Shown one piece after another: positions 36,150 to 44,895 of a stretch of DNA of 46,410 bases. This DNA is from Betaproteobacteria bacterium (lineage in GTDB: Bacteria > Pseudomonadota > Gammaproteobacteria > Burkholderiales > SG8-39): positions 1 to 46,410 of the forward strand of contig SHXR01000034.1 of assembly GCA_009693235.1 (NCBI GenBank), in the 5' to 3' direction. Position numbers and translations under genes: made by a program. How positions within the stretch are numbered: the first letter of the stretch is position 1; the number at the start of each line of letters is the position of its first letter. Under the pieces are notes generated by a model, which worked only from the letters and a program-made list of their open reading frames with translations, had not been told where the DNA came from and did no database searches.

Positions 36150-36833
36150 ATGACAACGATTAAAGCTGATCCGTATCCCTGGCCGTATGACGCCTCGTTC
36201 TCGGTTGCCAATACGGCGCTGGTCATCATCGACATGCAGACCGATTTCTGCGGATACGGTGGCTACGTGGATAAGATGGGCTATGACCTCTCGCTTACCC
36301 GCGCGCCGATCGAACCGCTCCGTGCGTTGTTGAGCGCGGCGCGACGCGTGGGCCTCCCGATCATTCATACGCGCGAAGGCCATCGACCGGATCTTGCCGA
36401 TCTGCCGGCCAACAAGCGCTGGCGGTCACAGCGCATCGGCGCGGGGATCGGCGACCCTGGTCCGTGTGGGCGCATCCTGGTGCGCGGAGAACCTGGCTGG
36501 GAAATTATTGCCGAACTTGCACCCATCGTTGGTGAAGCGATTATCGATAAGCCGGGGAAAGGCTCGTTCTGCGCCACCGATCTCGAACTGATTCTGCATA
36601 CGCGCGGCATTCGCAATCTGCTGCTTACCGGCATCACCACCGATGTCTGCGTGCACACCACGATGCGCGAGGCCAATGATCGCGGCTTCGAGTGCGCCAT
36701 TCTTGCCGATTGCACCGGTGCGACCGATCTTGGGAATCATCATGCCGCGCTGAAGATGGTCACGATGCAAGGTGGCGTGTTTGGTGTCGTTACGGATTCG
36801 CGCGCCGTCCACGACGCTTTGCAAGCGCTTTGA
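36150..36833 (+). CDS. biuH: Biuret amidohydrolase (BiuH-type cysteine hydrolase)
   Basis: A 227-residue isochorismatase-fold cysteine hydrolase. Its sequence is very close to what I recall of rhizobial biuret hydrolase: ADPYPWPY at the N-terminus, [54 protein letters not shown] and [16 protein letters not shown]. The catalytic triad is D28 (IIDMQTDF), K134 (IIDKPGKG) and C167 ([19 protein letters not shown]). BiuH converts biuret to allophanate plus ammonia, and an allophanate hydrolase is encoded four genes on, which fits exactly. The ATG at 36150 is chosen over a frame extension from 36120, which overlaps the permease end. Activity on related ureido compounds cannot be excluded. Confidence 0.87.
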   Translation: MTTIKADPYPWPYDASFSVANTALVIIDMQTDFCGYGGYVDKMGYDLSLTRAPIEPLRALLSAARRVGLPIIHTREGHRPDLADLPANKRWRSQRIGAGIGDPGPCGRILVRGEPGWEIIAELAPIVGEAIIDKPGKGSFCATDLELILHTRGIRNLLLTGITTDVCVHTTMREANDRGFECAILADCTGATDLGNHHAALKMVTMQGGVFGVVTDSRAVHDALQAL

Positions 36834-36847
36834 CCAAATAACAGCCC

Positions 36848-38377
36848 ATGCACGCGCTCAGCCTGGAAACCTACCTACTCACCAAGCGCTTTGGTGCGCT
36901 CACCGCGCTCGATGCGGTATCGCTCAAGGTGAGGCCCGGTACCGTGCATGCATTGCTGGGTGAAAACGGGGCGGGCAAAAGCACCTTGGTGAAGTGCATC
37001 GTGGGCTACTATCGGGCTGATGACGGTGCGATCCTCATCGATGCGCGGGAGCAAGACATTGCGTCTCCCGCAGTGGCGCGAGCCAGCGGTATCGGCATGG
37101 TCTATCAACACTTCACCGTGGTGCCGGGCATGACGGTGGCAGAGAACCTGATGCTGGCGCGCGGTCGCATCCCGGCGGTGGTCGATTGGCGCAATGCCCG
37201 GGCGGAGCTTTCCGCCTTTATGCGCACGACGCCCTTTCGGCTCGATCTGGATGCAGCGCCGCTCGATCTCTCGGCCGGCGAAAAGCAAAAGCTTGAAATC
37301 CTGAAGCAGCTGCTGCTGCGGCCACGCTTGCTGATCCTCGATGAACCGACTTCTGTTCTCACGCCGCAGGAGAGCGACGAGGTGCTGGGTGCGCTGCGTG
37401 ATCGCGCCCATGCGGGTGACTGCTCCATCATCCTCATCACGCACAAATTTCGCGAGGTGATCGACCATGCGGACGACGTGACCGTGCTGCGCCGCGGCCG
37501 ATTGGTCACGAGCAAGGCGGTGCGTGACACGACCCCTGCGGAGCTCGCGCAGTCGATGGTAGGCGAGGGCAGTGTAAAGCTCGAGCTGCCAATGCGGAGC
37601 ACCGCAGCGCATCGGGTCGAGCGCTTGCGTATCCGGAAGCTTGAAGTCGAGGGCGACCGCGGCGAGCGGGCAGTACGCGGGGTCGATCTCGTGGTGAATG
37701 CCGGTGAAATTCTCGGTATCGCAGGCGTATCCGGAAATGGCCAGCGCGAGCTGATGGAGGCGTTGGTTGGGCAGCGGGCGCGTGCGCAAGGCGAGGTCTT
37801 GGTGTCGGGCGAAGCGTTTCGCGGTACGCGCGCGGAGAATCGTCGATTGAAGGTACGTAGTCTTCCGGAAGAGCCGCTGCGCAATGCATGTGTCGCCGAT
37901 TTCAGCGTGGCAGACAATATGGCGTTGCGACAATTCGACGAGCCGCCTTTTGCGCGCGGTGGCTGGGTGAACTGGGCCCGCCTGCGTGAGCGGGCGCGTC
38001 GCTGGATCACCGAGTACAGTGTGCGCACGCAAGGCGAGCGGTTTGCCATTCGCACCTTATCCGGCGGCAATGTTCAGCGCGCCGTGTTGGCCCGAGAATT
38101 GTCCAATGATGCGGATTTGCTGCTGGTCAGCAATCCGGTACTCGGCCTCGACTTTTCTGCGGTGGCCGAAATCCATGCGCGGCTGGTCCATGCGCGTAAT
38201 CGTGGCACCGCAGTGTTGTTGGTGAGCGAAGATCTCGATGAGCTGTTGCAATTATCAGACCGCATCGTCGTGATGAGCGAGGGACGCATCGTGCACGACG
38301 TGGCGGCAAGCACGGCCGACCGTCGCGAGCTGGGTGCCTGGATGGGTGGTCGAGCGCATGCCGAGCAGCGCCATTGA
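36848..38377 (+). CDS. ABC transporter ATP-binding protein, double-domain BMP/sugar type
   Basis: A 509-residue ATPase with two nucleotide-binding domains. Domain 1: Walker [11 protein letters not shown]-loop in [16 protein letters not shown], signature [12 protein letters not shown], Walker [12 protein letters not shown] and the switch His in [10 protein letters not shown]. Domain 2: the Walker A region is the degenerate [14 protein letters not shown], then [15 protein letters not shown] and [13 protein letters not shown], which lacks the catalytic Glu after the Asp-like position. This asymmetry is normal for this family (MglA/RbsA-like). It would power the two permeases encoded just upstream. 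Unusually, the gene sits between the two cysteine hydrolases rather than beside the permeases, with gaps of 14 and 10 bases. Confidence 0.94.
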   Translation: MHALSLETYLLTKRFGALTALDAVSLKVRPGTVHALLGENGAGKSTLVKCIVGYYRADDGAILIDAREQDIASPAVARASGIGMVYQHFTVVPGMTVAENLMLARGRIPAVVDWRNARAELSAFMRTTPFRLDLDAAPLDLSAGEKQKLEILKQLLLRPRLLILDEPTSVLTPQESDEVLGALRDRAHAGDCSIILITHKFREVIDHADDVTVLRRGRLVTSKAVRDTTPAELAQSMVGEGSVKLELPMRSTAAHRVERLRIRKLEVEGDRGERAVRGVDLVVNAGEILGIAGVSGNGQRELMEALVGQRARAQGEVLVSGEAFRGTRAENRRLKVRSLPEEPLRNACVADFSVADNMALRQFDEPPFARGGWVNWARLRERARRWITEYSVRTQGERFAIRTLSGGNVQRAVLARELSNDADLLLVSNPVLGLDFSAVAEIHARLVHARNRGTAVLLVSEDLDELLQLSDRIVVMSEGRIVHDVAASTADRRELGAWMGGRAHAEQRH

Positions 38378-38387
38378 GGATGACAAC

Positions 38388-39053
38388 ATGATCAAGATTC
38401 TCGCGCGCCCGTTCCCGTTTCTCTGCGAGCCACGTAGCACCGCGCTCGTCATCATCGATATGCAGCGCGACTTTGTTGAGCCAGGCGGTTTCGGTGCCTC
38501 GCTTGGCAACGACGTTACACGCTTGCAGGCAATCATCCCGACGGTGCGCGCGCTTCTCACGTTATGGCGGCAGGCAGGCGCGCTCATCGTGCATACCCGC
38601 GAATCGCATCGTCCGGATCTGTCCGATTGTCCGCCCGCTAAACGCAATCGTGGTTCCCCAAGCTTGCGGATCGGCGATGTTGGGCCGATGGGACGGGTGC
38701 TGGTGGCGGGCGAACCTGGCAATCAGATTGTCGAGGCGCTCGCGCCGCGTGCGAGTGAGATCGTGATTGACAAACCCGGCAAGGGGGCGTTCTATGCGAC
38801 CGGACTGCATGAGATGTTGCAAGCGCGCAGCATCACGCATCTCGTGTTCGCCGGGGTGACGACCGAAGTGTGCGTACAGACCTCGATGCGCGAAGCCAAT
38901 GATCGCGGTTACGAATGCCTGTTGGTCGAGGACGCCACCGAGAGCTACTTTCCGGAGTTCAAGGCGGCCACGCTGGCGATGATCGCAGCACAGGGCGGCA
39001 TCGTCGGCTGGACGGCCCCCTCCAACCAAGTATTGTCGGCATTCCTTTCATGA
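38388..39053 (+). CDS. Second BiuH-like cysteine hydrolase, candidate triuret hydrolase (TrtA-like)
   Basis: A 221-residue isochorismatase-fold hydrolase paralogous to the product of 36150-36833. Shared blocks include [40 protein letters not shown] and [23 protein letters not shown]. The catalytic triad is D24 (IIDMQRDF), K129 (IDKPGKG) and C162 (TTEVCVQ). The substrate pocket differs: the [15 protein letters not shown] part of BiuH is replaced here by [14 protein letters not shown], and the family's ATD becomes ATG. Known relatives encoded with BiuH include the triuret hydrolase TrtA, which yields carboxybiuret that decays to biuret. That function fits the operon but is inference; ureidoacrylate-type amidases are alternatives. 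Its stop overlaps the next start by four bases. Confidence 0.75.
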   Translation: MIKILARPFPFLCEPRSTALVIIDMQRDFVEPGGFGASLGNDVTRLQAIIPTVRALLTLWRQAGALIVHTRESHRPDLSDCPPAKRNRGSPSLRIGDVGPMGRVLVAGEPGNQIVEALAPRASEIVIDKPGKGAFYATGLHEMLQARSITHLVFAGVTTEVCVQTSMREANDRGYECLLVEDATESYFPEFKAATLAMIAAQGGIVGWTAPSNQVLSAFLS

Positions 39054-40852
39054 GCGCGCGACCCCTCACGATCGCAGATTGGCAGCGCGCTTATCTAGTG
39101 GAGGGTGCTTCGCCGCGCGAGCGTTTGTCTGCCCTCGTGAAGGACTTGGGCAAAGACGATCCGGCATGGATCAGTCGCGCCGACCAGGCCTTTATTGACG
39201 CGCAGCTCAATCAGATCGAGGGGCGTGATCGCAAAGCGATGCCCCTGTTCGGTGTCCCCTTTGCGGTCAAAGACAATATCGATGTGGCGGGCCTGCCGAC
39301 GACCGCGGCTTGTCCCACTTTTTCGTTCGCGCCGGACCGACATGCGACGGTGGTGGAGCGCTTGATGCACGCAGGCGCAATCGTTATTGGCAAGACCAAC
39401 CTCGACCAGTTCGCGACCGGCCTCGTTGGTACGCGCTCGCCGTATGGAGAAGTCCCAAATACGTTTGATCCCGCGTATGTGAGTGGTGGGTCGAGCGCAG
39501 GCTCGGCCTCGGTCGTTGCGCGCGGAATCGTTCCGTTTGCGTTAGGAACCGACACGGCCGGATCGGGCCGCGTGCCGGCCGGATTCAATAACATTGTCGG
39601 ACTGAAGCCCACACCAGGCAGCGTGCCGATGCAAGGTGTGTTGCCGGCCTGCCGATCGCTTGATGTCGTCTCGATCTTTGCATTAACGGTCGCTGATGCG
39701 GCTGAAGTCATGGCCGTCATGGAAGGTGCAGCCGGCGAACCGTCATTTCAATACCATGCGCCGCGACCGGCGTGGCTCGGGCGACCCGGCACGCCCCTCC
39801 GAATCGGCGTGCCACTCGACCCCGCCTGTGATGTCGAGCTTGGTTATGAGCGTGCATTCAATGCCGCGCTCGAGCGACTGCACCATCCGGACTACGCATG
39901 CCGTAATATTGATTTCGCCCCGATGTTGGCGGTGGCCCGTCTCCTTTACGAAGGACCATGGGTTGCCGAGCGCTACACGGTTGTGCAATCGCTCATCGAA
40001 TCGCGGCCCGAGGCAATGGACCCGGTGGTACGCCAGGTCATTAGCGCGGCGGGCAAACATGACGCCGTCGCCGCATTTCGTGCCCGCTATCGTCTTGAAG
40101 AATTGCGGCAAGTGATCGAGCCGATGTGGCGTGACATCGATGTGCTGATGGTGCCCACAGCGCCCACTTGCCCGACGCGGGCCGCGGTGCGAAACGATCC
40201 GGTGCTGCGCAATAGCGAGTTAGGAAAATTCACTAACTTCGTGAACCTGCTTGGTATGGCCGCGATCGCGGTGCCTGCCGGATTAACCGACAAAGGATTG
40301 CCATTCGGTGTGACCTTCATCGCGCCGGGTGGCAGCGATGCGGCGCTCGCGAATTTGGCGGCGCGTTGGCAAGCAGAGAGCGAGCTGCCGCTTGGGGCGA
40401 GACTCGGCCCTCCGCATAACGATGCGCTCGTGCTGCGGAAAATGCCCGCTGCTGCGCCGACGTTGCTCGTCGCGGTCGTCGGCGCGCATCTTGCGGGCAT
40501 GCCACTGCACCACCAACTCGTTGATCGCGGCTGCCGCTTGCTTGAGCGCACGACGACGTCGCCCGACTATCGCTTGTATGCGCTACCCGGCACGACCCCG
40601 CCAAAACCAGGTCTTGCGCGCGTCGACGCCAACGGTGTCGCGATCGAGGTCGAAGTGTATGAAATGCCGGAAGGCGCGGTGGGATCGTTCCTCGCGTTGA
40701 TCGCGCCACCGCTTGGACTAGGCACCGTGCGGCTGGCAAGCGGTACGGCGGTGACCGGTTTCATCTGCGAGCCAGCCGGCTTGCTTGGGGCTAGCGACAT
40801 CAGTGCCTTCCGCGGTTGGCGTGCCTATATCGCTTCGATAACGGAGAAATGA
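39050..40852 (+). CDS. atzF: Allophanate hydrolase (AtzF type)
   Basis: A 600-residue amidase-signature enzyme with the extra C-terminal domain of AtzF. The amidase triad is K74 (VKDNIDVAG), S148 (cis-Ser in SGGSSAGSA) and S172 ([11 protein letters not shown]). The K-to-S and S-to-S distances, 74 and 24, equal those I recall for Pseudomonas AtzF. The C-terminal domain is recognised by [32 protein letters not shown] and [13 protein letters not shown]. AtzF hydrolyses allophanate (urea-1-carboxylate) to CO2 and ammonia; the C-terminal domain is thought to act on the intermediate. It completes the path from biuret. The ATG at 39050 overlaps the preceding stop (ATGA). The related AtzE (1-carboxybiuret hydrolase) lacks this C-terminal domain, which decides the call. 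Confidence 0.92.
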   Translation: MSARPLTIADWQRAYLVEGASPRERLSALVKDLGKDDPAWISRADQAFIDAQLNQIEGRDRKAMPLFGVPFAVKDNIDVAGLPTTAACPTFSFAPDRHATVVERLMHAGAIVIGKTNLDQFATGLVGTRSPYGEVPNTFDPAYVSGGSSAGSASVVARGIVPFALGTDTAGSGRVPAGFNNIVGLKPTPGSVPMQGVLPACRSLDVVSIFALTVADAAEVMAVMEGAAGEPSFQYHAPRPAWLGRPGTPLRIGVPLDPACDVELGYERAFNAALERLHHPDYACRNIDFAPMLAVARLLYEGPWVAERYTVVQSLIESRPEAMDPVVRQVISAAGKHDAVAAFRARYRLEELRQVIEPMWRDIDVLMVPTAPTCPTRAAVRNDPVLRNSELGKFTNFVNLLGMAAIAVPAGLTDKGLPFGVTFIAPGGSDAALANLAARWQAESELPLGARLGPPHNDALVLRKMPAAAPTLLVAVVGAHLAGMPLHHQLVDRGCRLLERTTTSPDYRLYALPGTTPPKPGLARVDANGVAIEVEVYEMPEGAVGSFLALIAPPLGLGTVRLASGTAVTGFICEPAGLLGASDISAFRGWRAYIASITEK

Positions 40853-41887
40853 ATGAGCGGGCTTGGCGGACTCAATAAATCCCCTGCGGGGGTCGTGCTT
40901 GGCATGGTGCAGCTGCAACTTCCGGTGGTCGATACGCCAGCGCAGCTTGCTGCGCAGACCGCGCGCATCGTGTCGATGGTCGGCAAAGCTAGACGCAACT
41001 TGCCGACGATGGATCTGGTGGTGTTCCCGGAGTATTCGCTGCACGGTCTGTCGATGAATACCGACCCGGCGCTGATGGTGTCACTCGACGGGCCGGAAGT
41101 CGCAGCCTTTCGCCGAGCCTGCATCGACAATCACCTCTGGGGCTGCTTCTCCATCATGGAGAAGAATCCGCGCGGCAACCCGTACAACAGCGGCCTCATC
41201 ATCGACGACCAGGGCGGATTGCAACTCTACTATCGCAAGCTTCATCCGTGGGTGCCGGTGGAGCCGTGGGAACCCGGCGATCTGGGTATCCCGGTGTGCA
41301 AGGGACCGAAAGGTTCGACGATCGCGCTGATCATCTGCCACGACGGCATGTTTCCGGAGATGGCGCGCGAATCGGCCTACAAGGGCGCCGAGATCATGAT
41401 CCGGACCGCTGGCTACACCGCACCGATACGGCACAGCTGGAAGATCACCAATCAGGCCAACGCGTTTTCTAACCTGATGATCACCGCGAGCGTCTGCATG
41501 TGCGGCAGCGATGGGACGTTTGATTCCATGGGCGAGGGCATGATCGTCAACTTCGACGGCGCGCCGATCGTCGAAGGCGGTGGGCGGCCGGACGAAATAA
41601 TCACCGCGGAAGTGCGGCCCGATCTGGTGCGCGAAGCACGTCGCGTCTGGGGCGTCGAGAACAATATCTACCAGTTCGGCCATCGCGGCTACGTGGTGGT
41701 GAAAGGCGGCGCGCGCGATTGCCCGTACACCTACATGCAAGACATGGTGGCCGGACGTTACACGCTGCCGTGGGAGCGCGAGGTGCAGGTGACCGACGGC
41801 ACATCGTGCGGATTCGAGAAGCCGACACGGGAGTACGTGGTAGCGCGCCAAACAGAGGCCCCAAGCGCCGTTGACCGGCGGCGCTAA
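40853..41887 (+). CDS. Formamidase (AmiF type, nitrilase superfamily)
   Basis: A 344-residue nitrilase-superfamily amidase. The catalytic triad is E60 (VVFPEYSLHG), K129 (YYRKLHPW) and C162 (IICHDGMFPEMARE). E60 and the 33-residue K-to-C spacing match the H. pylori formamidase AmiF, as do GCFSIMEKNPRGNPYN, EPWEPGDLGIPVCKGP, AYKGAEIMIRTAGY, VENNIYQFGHRGYV and the LPWE-containing end. The reaction is formamide to formate plus ammonia. Its ATG directly follows the AtzF stop, so it is the last gene of the operon. What supplies formamide is not evident: it may be co-imported, or the enzyme may act on a related small amide here (inference). Confidence 0.88.
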   Translation: MSGLGGLNKSPAGVVLGMVQLQLPVVDTPAQLAAQTARIVSMVGKARRNLPTMDLVVFPEYSLHGLSMNTDPALMVSLDGPEVAAFRRACIDNHLWGCFSIMEKNPRGNPYNSGLIIDDQGGLQLYYRKLHPWVPVEPWEPGDLGIPVCKGPKGSTIALIICHDGMFPEMARESAYKGAEIMIRTAGYTAPIRHSWKITNQANAFSNLMITASVCMCGSDGTFDSMGEGMIVNFDGAPIVEGGGRPDEIITAEVRPDLVREARRVWGVENNIYQFGHRGYVVVKGGARDCPYTYMQDMVAGRYTLPWEREVQVTDGTSCGFEKPTREYVVARQTEAPSAVDRRR

Positions 41888-42059
41888 TCGTCTTCGAGGT
41901 GCAGCTTAGAAATGCGCCGCGACAGGTACAGCTGATACGATGATCGCAACGCCGCATCAACCGACGCAGACACCTTCCTCTTGGCAGCGTGGCGGATGTC
42001 GCCGACGACGCTTCACGATATGGCGTACCCTGATCATTCCCTTGGCAAAAGGAACGATC
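41888..42059. other. Intergenic region after the operon, no gene recognised
   Basis: 172 bases between the formamidase stop and a small cysteine-rich protein. I see no strong terminator hairpin followed by a T run and no recognisable gene. AAAAGGA at its end is the ribosome site for the next ATG. Confidence 0.5.
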
Positions 42060-42194
42060 ATGACGCTCTGCCCGATAGCGATCATTGCCGGTTGCAAGAA
42101 GTGTCCTGCGTTCTCGGTGTGCCCACTCAAAACGGTGATCGGCGATCAACCGAAGGAAGCGGATCCCAAAGCCGCCAGACCGGCGAAGAAATAG
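42060..42194 (+). CDS. Small conserved cysteine-rich protein (44 residues)
   Basis: A very short protein, MTLCPIAIIAGCKKCPAF and onward, ending in a charged tail. Four cysteines (C4, C12, C15, C21) form a C-x7-CxxC-x5-C pattern that could bind zinc or an iron-sulfur cluster. The ATG has AAAAGGA at good spacing. I recall similar unnamed 40-60-residue proteins with GCKKCP and VCPLK motifs in proteobacteria, but no function is assigned to them. The 208 bases from 42195 to 42402 hold no other recognisable gene. Confidence 0.6.
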   Translation: MTLCPIAIIAGCKKCPAFSVCPLKTVIGDQPKEADPKAARPAKK

Positions 42195-42402
42195 CCGTCG
42201 CACGGATGCGCCGCATGCCCCCTGAGTAGGCTGCTCGCCAACAAATCGACGCGCAACTCGCGGCGTGCGACGATGAATGTCCCGTCTTTCCGCGAGTACC
42301 GCCCCGGTCCAGCATCTTCGCGATCTATTGCTCAAAGGGCTTGCTCCTTAGCAAGCAGTTACTATTTGTGTCTTCGCATATCCGCCAATTACGGAAATAA
42401 GT

Positions 42403-42996
42403 GTGGGTGACCTTGCTACTATTACCGTCGAACGGCGTGCCAGCCGCGGCGTTGCCGCCGTGAAGAAACCGCGACGGACTCCGCCGCAGCCGTTGTGCAT
42501 TGTCATTACGGGGCCAAACGGTTCCGGCAAGACGACGTTCGCCCGCGACTTCCTACCGAAAGAAGCGGGGGTCGTGCATTTCGTGAACGCGGATCTGATC
42601 GCGAGCGGGCTCAGCCCACTCAAGCCCGATGATGCAGCCGTAGCCGTATGACGGGTGTTTCTTTCCGAACTGGATCGTCTCACTCGCGCCCGCGAGAGTT
42701 TCGCGTTCGAAAGCACGTTGAGCGGGATTGGTTATGCGACTCGCCTCCGCAGTATGAAGAAAGCGGGCTATCGCATCGAGATTGCTTACTTGAAGATCGG
42801 ATCGCCCCAACTCGCGGTGCGAAGGATTTCTGCCCGCGTGAAGCAGGGCGGGCATAATGTTCCGTGTGCGGATGTGCTGCGTCGTTTCAAGCGGAGTTGG
42901 ACGAATTTCGTAAGTGTATATCGACCATTGGCAGATAAATGGTCTGTGTATGACAACTCGGGTACAGTCGCGATACTCCTGGAACGTGGTCCATGA
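42403..42996 (+). pseudogene. Zeta-toxin-like P-loop kinase, interrupted by an in-frame stop
   Basis: A roughly 197-codon reading frame is cut by TGA at 42649-42651 and continues in the same frame. Before the stop: a Walker A GPNGSGKTTFARDFLP and VNADLIASGLSPLKPDDAA. After it: RVFLSELDRLTRARESFAFE-STLSG, GYATRLRSMKKAGYRIEIAYL, RRISARVKQGGHNVP, RRFKRSWTNFVSVYRPLADKW and YDNSG. This is the layout of zeta-toxin-type kinases, which phosphorylate nucleotide sugars or peptidoglycan precursors. Where the stop lies, relatives have a glycine (GGA to TGA would explain it). The start may be GTG 42403 or GTG 42460. The gene is likely inactive. It overlaps the small partner gene by ATGA. Confidence 0.82.
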
Positions 42997-43137
42997 CAGC
43001 CAAAGCACGACGACTTTTCGCGCGCCGTCGGCCGCTCGCTTCGCCGCGCCGCCAAGGCGGCACGCAAGATCGCCCGCATGCACGGCACGCCGGTCTACAT
43101 CATCAAGGACGGCAAAGTAGTCGCGGAAAAGCCTTAG
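42993..43137 (+). pseudogene. Small partner protein of the zeta-toxin-like kinase, frameshifted
   Basis: The ATG at 42993 overlaps the stop of the kinase gene. After MTAK the frame changes by one extra base within AAAGCACGAC. In the second frame it reads HDDFSRAVGRSLRRAAKAAR and on through KIARMHGTPVYIIKDGKVVAEKP to TAG at 43135-43137. A roughly 48-residue basic protein ending in GTPVYxxKDGKVVxEKP is, as I recall, commonly encoded next to this kinase type and is a plausible antitoxin. Length 145 nt (3n+1) fits a single insertion. Kinase and partner are both disrupted, so the module is probably dead. Confidence 0.65.
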
Positions 43138-43213
43138 GTTGGCAAGGCAGAGCGGCGTTCGGAAATCCGCGTCGCAATTGTTCACACAAAATTTGCGGAG
43201 TCACGAAGCCTCG

Positions 43214-43578
43214 TTACGCCTCCGACGACGAATCGTCGTAGCCGGCCGAGTCGTCCATGGCGGTGTCGTATTGCTCCAGCGGAATATCACCGTCGACGTT
43301 TGCCTCGGGTGCAGGATCACTCGCGAAGCTGTTGCTTAATAGGCCGTCTGAGGCGGCCGGGGTGCTTCCTTGCGCGCTTGATTCCGGTGTATGGGCGCGA
43401 TTGCCCATAAGCTGGCTGATCCCTTGAAATAGGAAGGCGCCACCGACGACACCCGCCGCCGTCGCTGCCGCGCGTCCCAGAAAACTACCGCCACCACCGC
43501 CGGATCTTTGGCCATGCCCCGCACCTGTGTAAGCTGCGAGAGAAATTCGTTGAGCAGCTCGGTTTCCTGCGGAGTCAT
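43214..43578 (-). pseudogene. DUF2076 domain protein with internal deletion and frameshift
   Basis: The ATG at 43578 has AAGGAA about 10 bases upstream and starts MTPQETELLNEFLSQLTQVR, the typical N-terminus of DUF2076 proteins. Directly after KDP the frame changes: the other frame gives GGGGGSFLGRAAATAAGVVG-GAFLFQGISQLMGN, then a low-complexity acidic tail ending DDSAGYDDSSSEA. The central helical part of the family, roughly a hundred residues, is missing. Length 365 nt (3n+2) confirms the shift. Function of the family is unknown. Confidence 0.65.
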
Positions 43579-43905
43579 CGATCGGTTTCCTTGGTGAGGA
43601 CGGCTTTGATGGGTACAACCCCGGCATCGACCACGCGACGGTCGAGAAGTTCATTCGTAGATTGCTCGCCCGCCAGCGGTGTTTTAGCCCGCTAATGTGC
43701 TGCAATCGCAGAGGACTCTCTACGCCAAGCGGATTTGAGGTGCAGGTGAACGAACATTAAACGCCGCTCGATCTTCGACATGCACTCAAGATCGATCACG
43801 ATGCGAATCGACAACCGCGCTGTGGCACGCCGCAACCTGCGGTCGCAGTCGCCGGCGATCCCGACGCGGTCGTGGCACTCTGTCACCTCCTGAGGAGGAG
43901 AGACC
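43579..43905 (+). promoter_or_regulatory. Gene-free region; contains a hairpin over the Shine-Dalgarno of the next gene
   Basis: About 327 bases without a recognisable gene. At its end, CCTCCT-G-AGGAGG (43886-43898) is a perfect inverted repeat that includes the ribosome site AGGAGG (43893-43898) for the ATG at 43906. In mRNA, CCTCC could pair with GGAGG around a TGA loop and hide the ribosome site. This may set a low or regulated level of the receptor (inference). Confidence 0.4.
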
Positions 43906-44895
43906 ATGAAAACAAACCAAGCATTCGCCTCGATACGGTGCCTGCGCGGAGCGCTCGCACTCGCAGCGATCTGCGCCGCGGCTGGCGCATCGGCGCAGGC
44001 CTATCCCGCCAAACCCATCTTGGTGATCAGCCCTTATTCCGGCGGCGGCGGGGCCGACGCGGTGGTGCGCTTCATCACCCAGCGCGCCAGCGCTCTGCTT
44101 GACCAGCAGTTCGTGATCGAGCCGCGCTCGGGCGCCGGCGGCAATATCGCCGCCGAGGCGGTCGTCAAGTCCGCGCCCGACGGCTACACCCTGCTTTTCG
44201 CGACGCCGCTGCTGGCGATCAACGCGAGCCTGTATCGCAAGCTGAGCTACGACCCGGTGAAGAGTCTCACACCGGTGGCGATCGCGGTCACCGGGCCGTA
44301 TGTCATGTATGCGACCGGAAGCATTCCGGTGAACAATGCAGCGGATTTCGTCGCGCGCGCGAAAGCGCAGCCGGGCAAGCTCAATTATGGGTCGCTCGGC
44401 ATAGGCACCGGCCCGCATCTCGGCATCGCGCTGTTCGCATCGATGGCTGGCATACAGCTCACTCATGTGCCTTACCGCGGCTTCGGGCAGATCCTGCCCG
44501 ATTTGGTGTCTGGCGAGGTGCATCTGGCACTGAACGCAATCGGCGTCGCTGACGGGTTTGTCAAGGAGGGCAAAGTGAAGATGCTCGGGTTTACCTCCGC
44601 AAAGCGGCTTCCTGGATTTCCCGATGTTCCAGCCGTCGCCGAGGCGGTACCCGGTTTCGAAGTCGGAGGCTGGTATGGATTTGCCGCGCCGGCTGGCACG
44701 CCGGCTGCCGTCGTCGAGCGTCTTAACACCGAGTTCATCCGCGCGGTGAACGCACCCGAGGTGGCTGAGCGCATGGCGAAGATGGGCCTGTTCCCCGAGA
44801 AATGGAATCTCGCCGAAGCCGCGGGTTTCTTTGGCCGTGAAGTGGAGAAATGGGGACGCGCGGTCAAGGCTGCGGGAGCGAAGATCGACGAATAA
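43906..44895 (+). CDS. Bug-family (tripartite tricarboxylate transporter) periplasmic receptor
   Basis: A 329-residue secreted receptor. The signal peptide ends around GASAQA, followed by YPAKPILVISPYSGGGGADAV, the Bug start motif, then QFVIEPRSGAGGNIAAEAV, the KSAPDGYTLLFAT segment, YGSLGIGTGPHLGIALFASMAG, THVPYRGFGQILPDLVSGEV and AAPAGTPAAVVERLN. It resembles but is not a close copy of the receptor at 3532-4497. No TctAB permease is present nearby. Its coding sequence appears richer in G and C than the damaged genes around it and it is intact, so it may have arrived separately (inference). Ligand unknown. Confidence 0.93.
   Translation: MKTNQAFASIRCLRGALALAAICAAAGASAQAYPAKPILVISPYSGGGGADAVVRFITQRASALLDQQFVIEPRSGAGGNIAAEAVVKSAPDGYTLLFATPLLAINASLYRKLSYDPVKSLTPVAIAVTGPYVMYATGSIPVNNAADFVARAKAQPGKLNYGSLGIGTGPHLGIALFASMAGIQLTHVPYRGFGQILPDLVSGEVHLALNAIGVADGFVKEGKVKMLGFTSAKRLPGFPDVPAVAEAVPGFEVGGWYGFAAPAGTPAAVVERLNTEFIRAVNAPEVAERMAKMGLFPEKWNLAEAAGFFGREVEKWGRAVKAAGAKIDE

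Noticed and set aside
36875-38032. A 385-codon minus-strand frame opposite the ABC ATPase
   Set aside because: The plus strand has all ABC motifs; the antisense frame shows no recognisable domain.
39050-40852. AtzE-type 1-carboxybiuret hydrolase instead of AtzF
   Set aside because: The roughly 140-residue C-terminal domain with [11 protein letters not shown] and the [10 protein letters not shown] motif is a feature of allophanate hydrolase and is lacking in AtzE.
42649-42651. TGA in the kinase gene as a selenocysteine codon
   Set aside because: The family has a glycine here, not a redox Cys, and there is no sign of a SECIS-like hairpin immediately after. A nonsense change is simpler.
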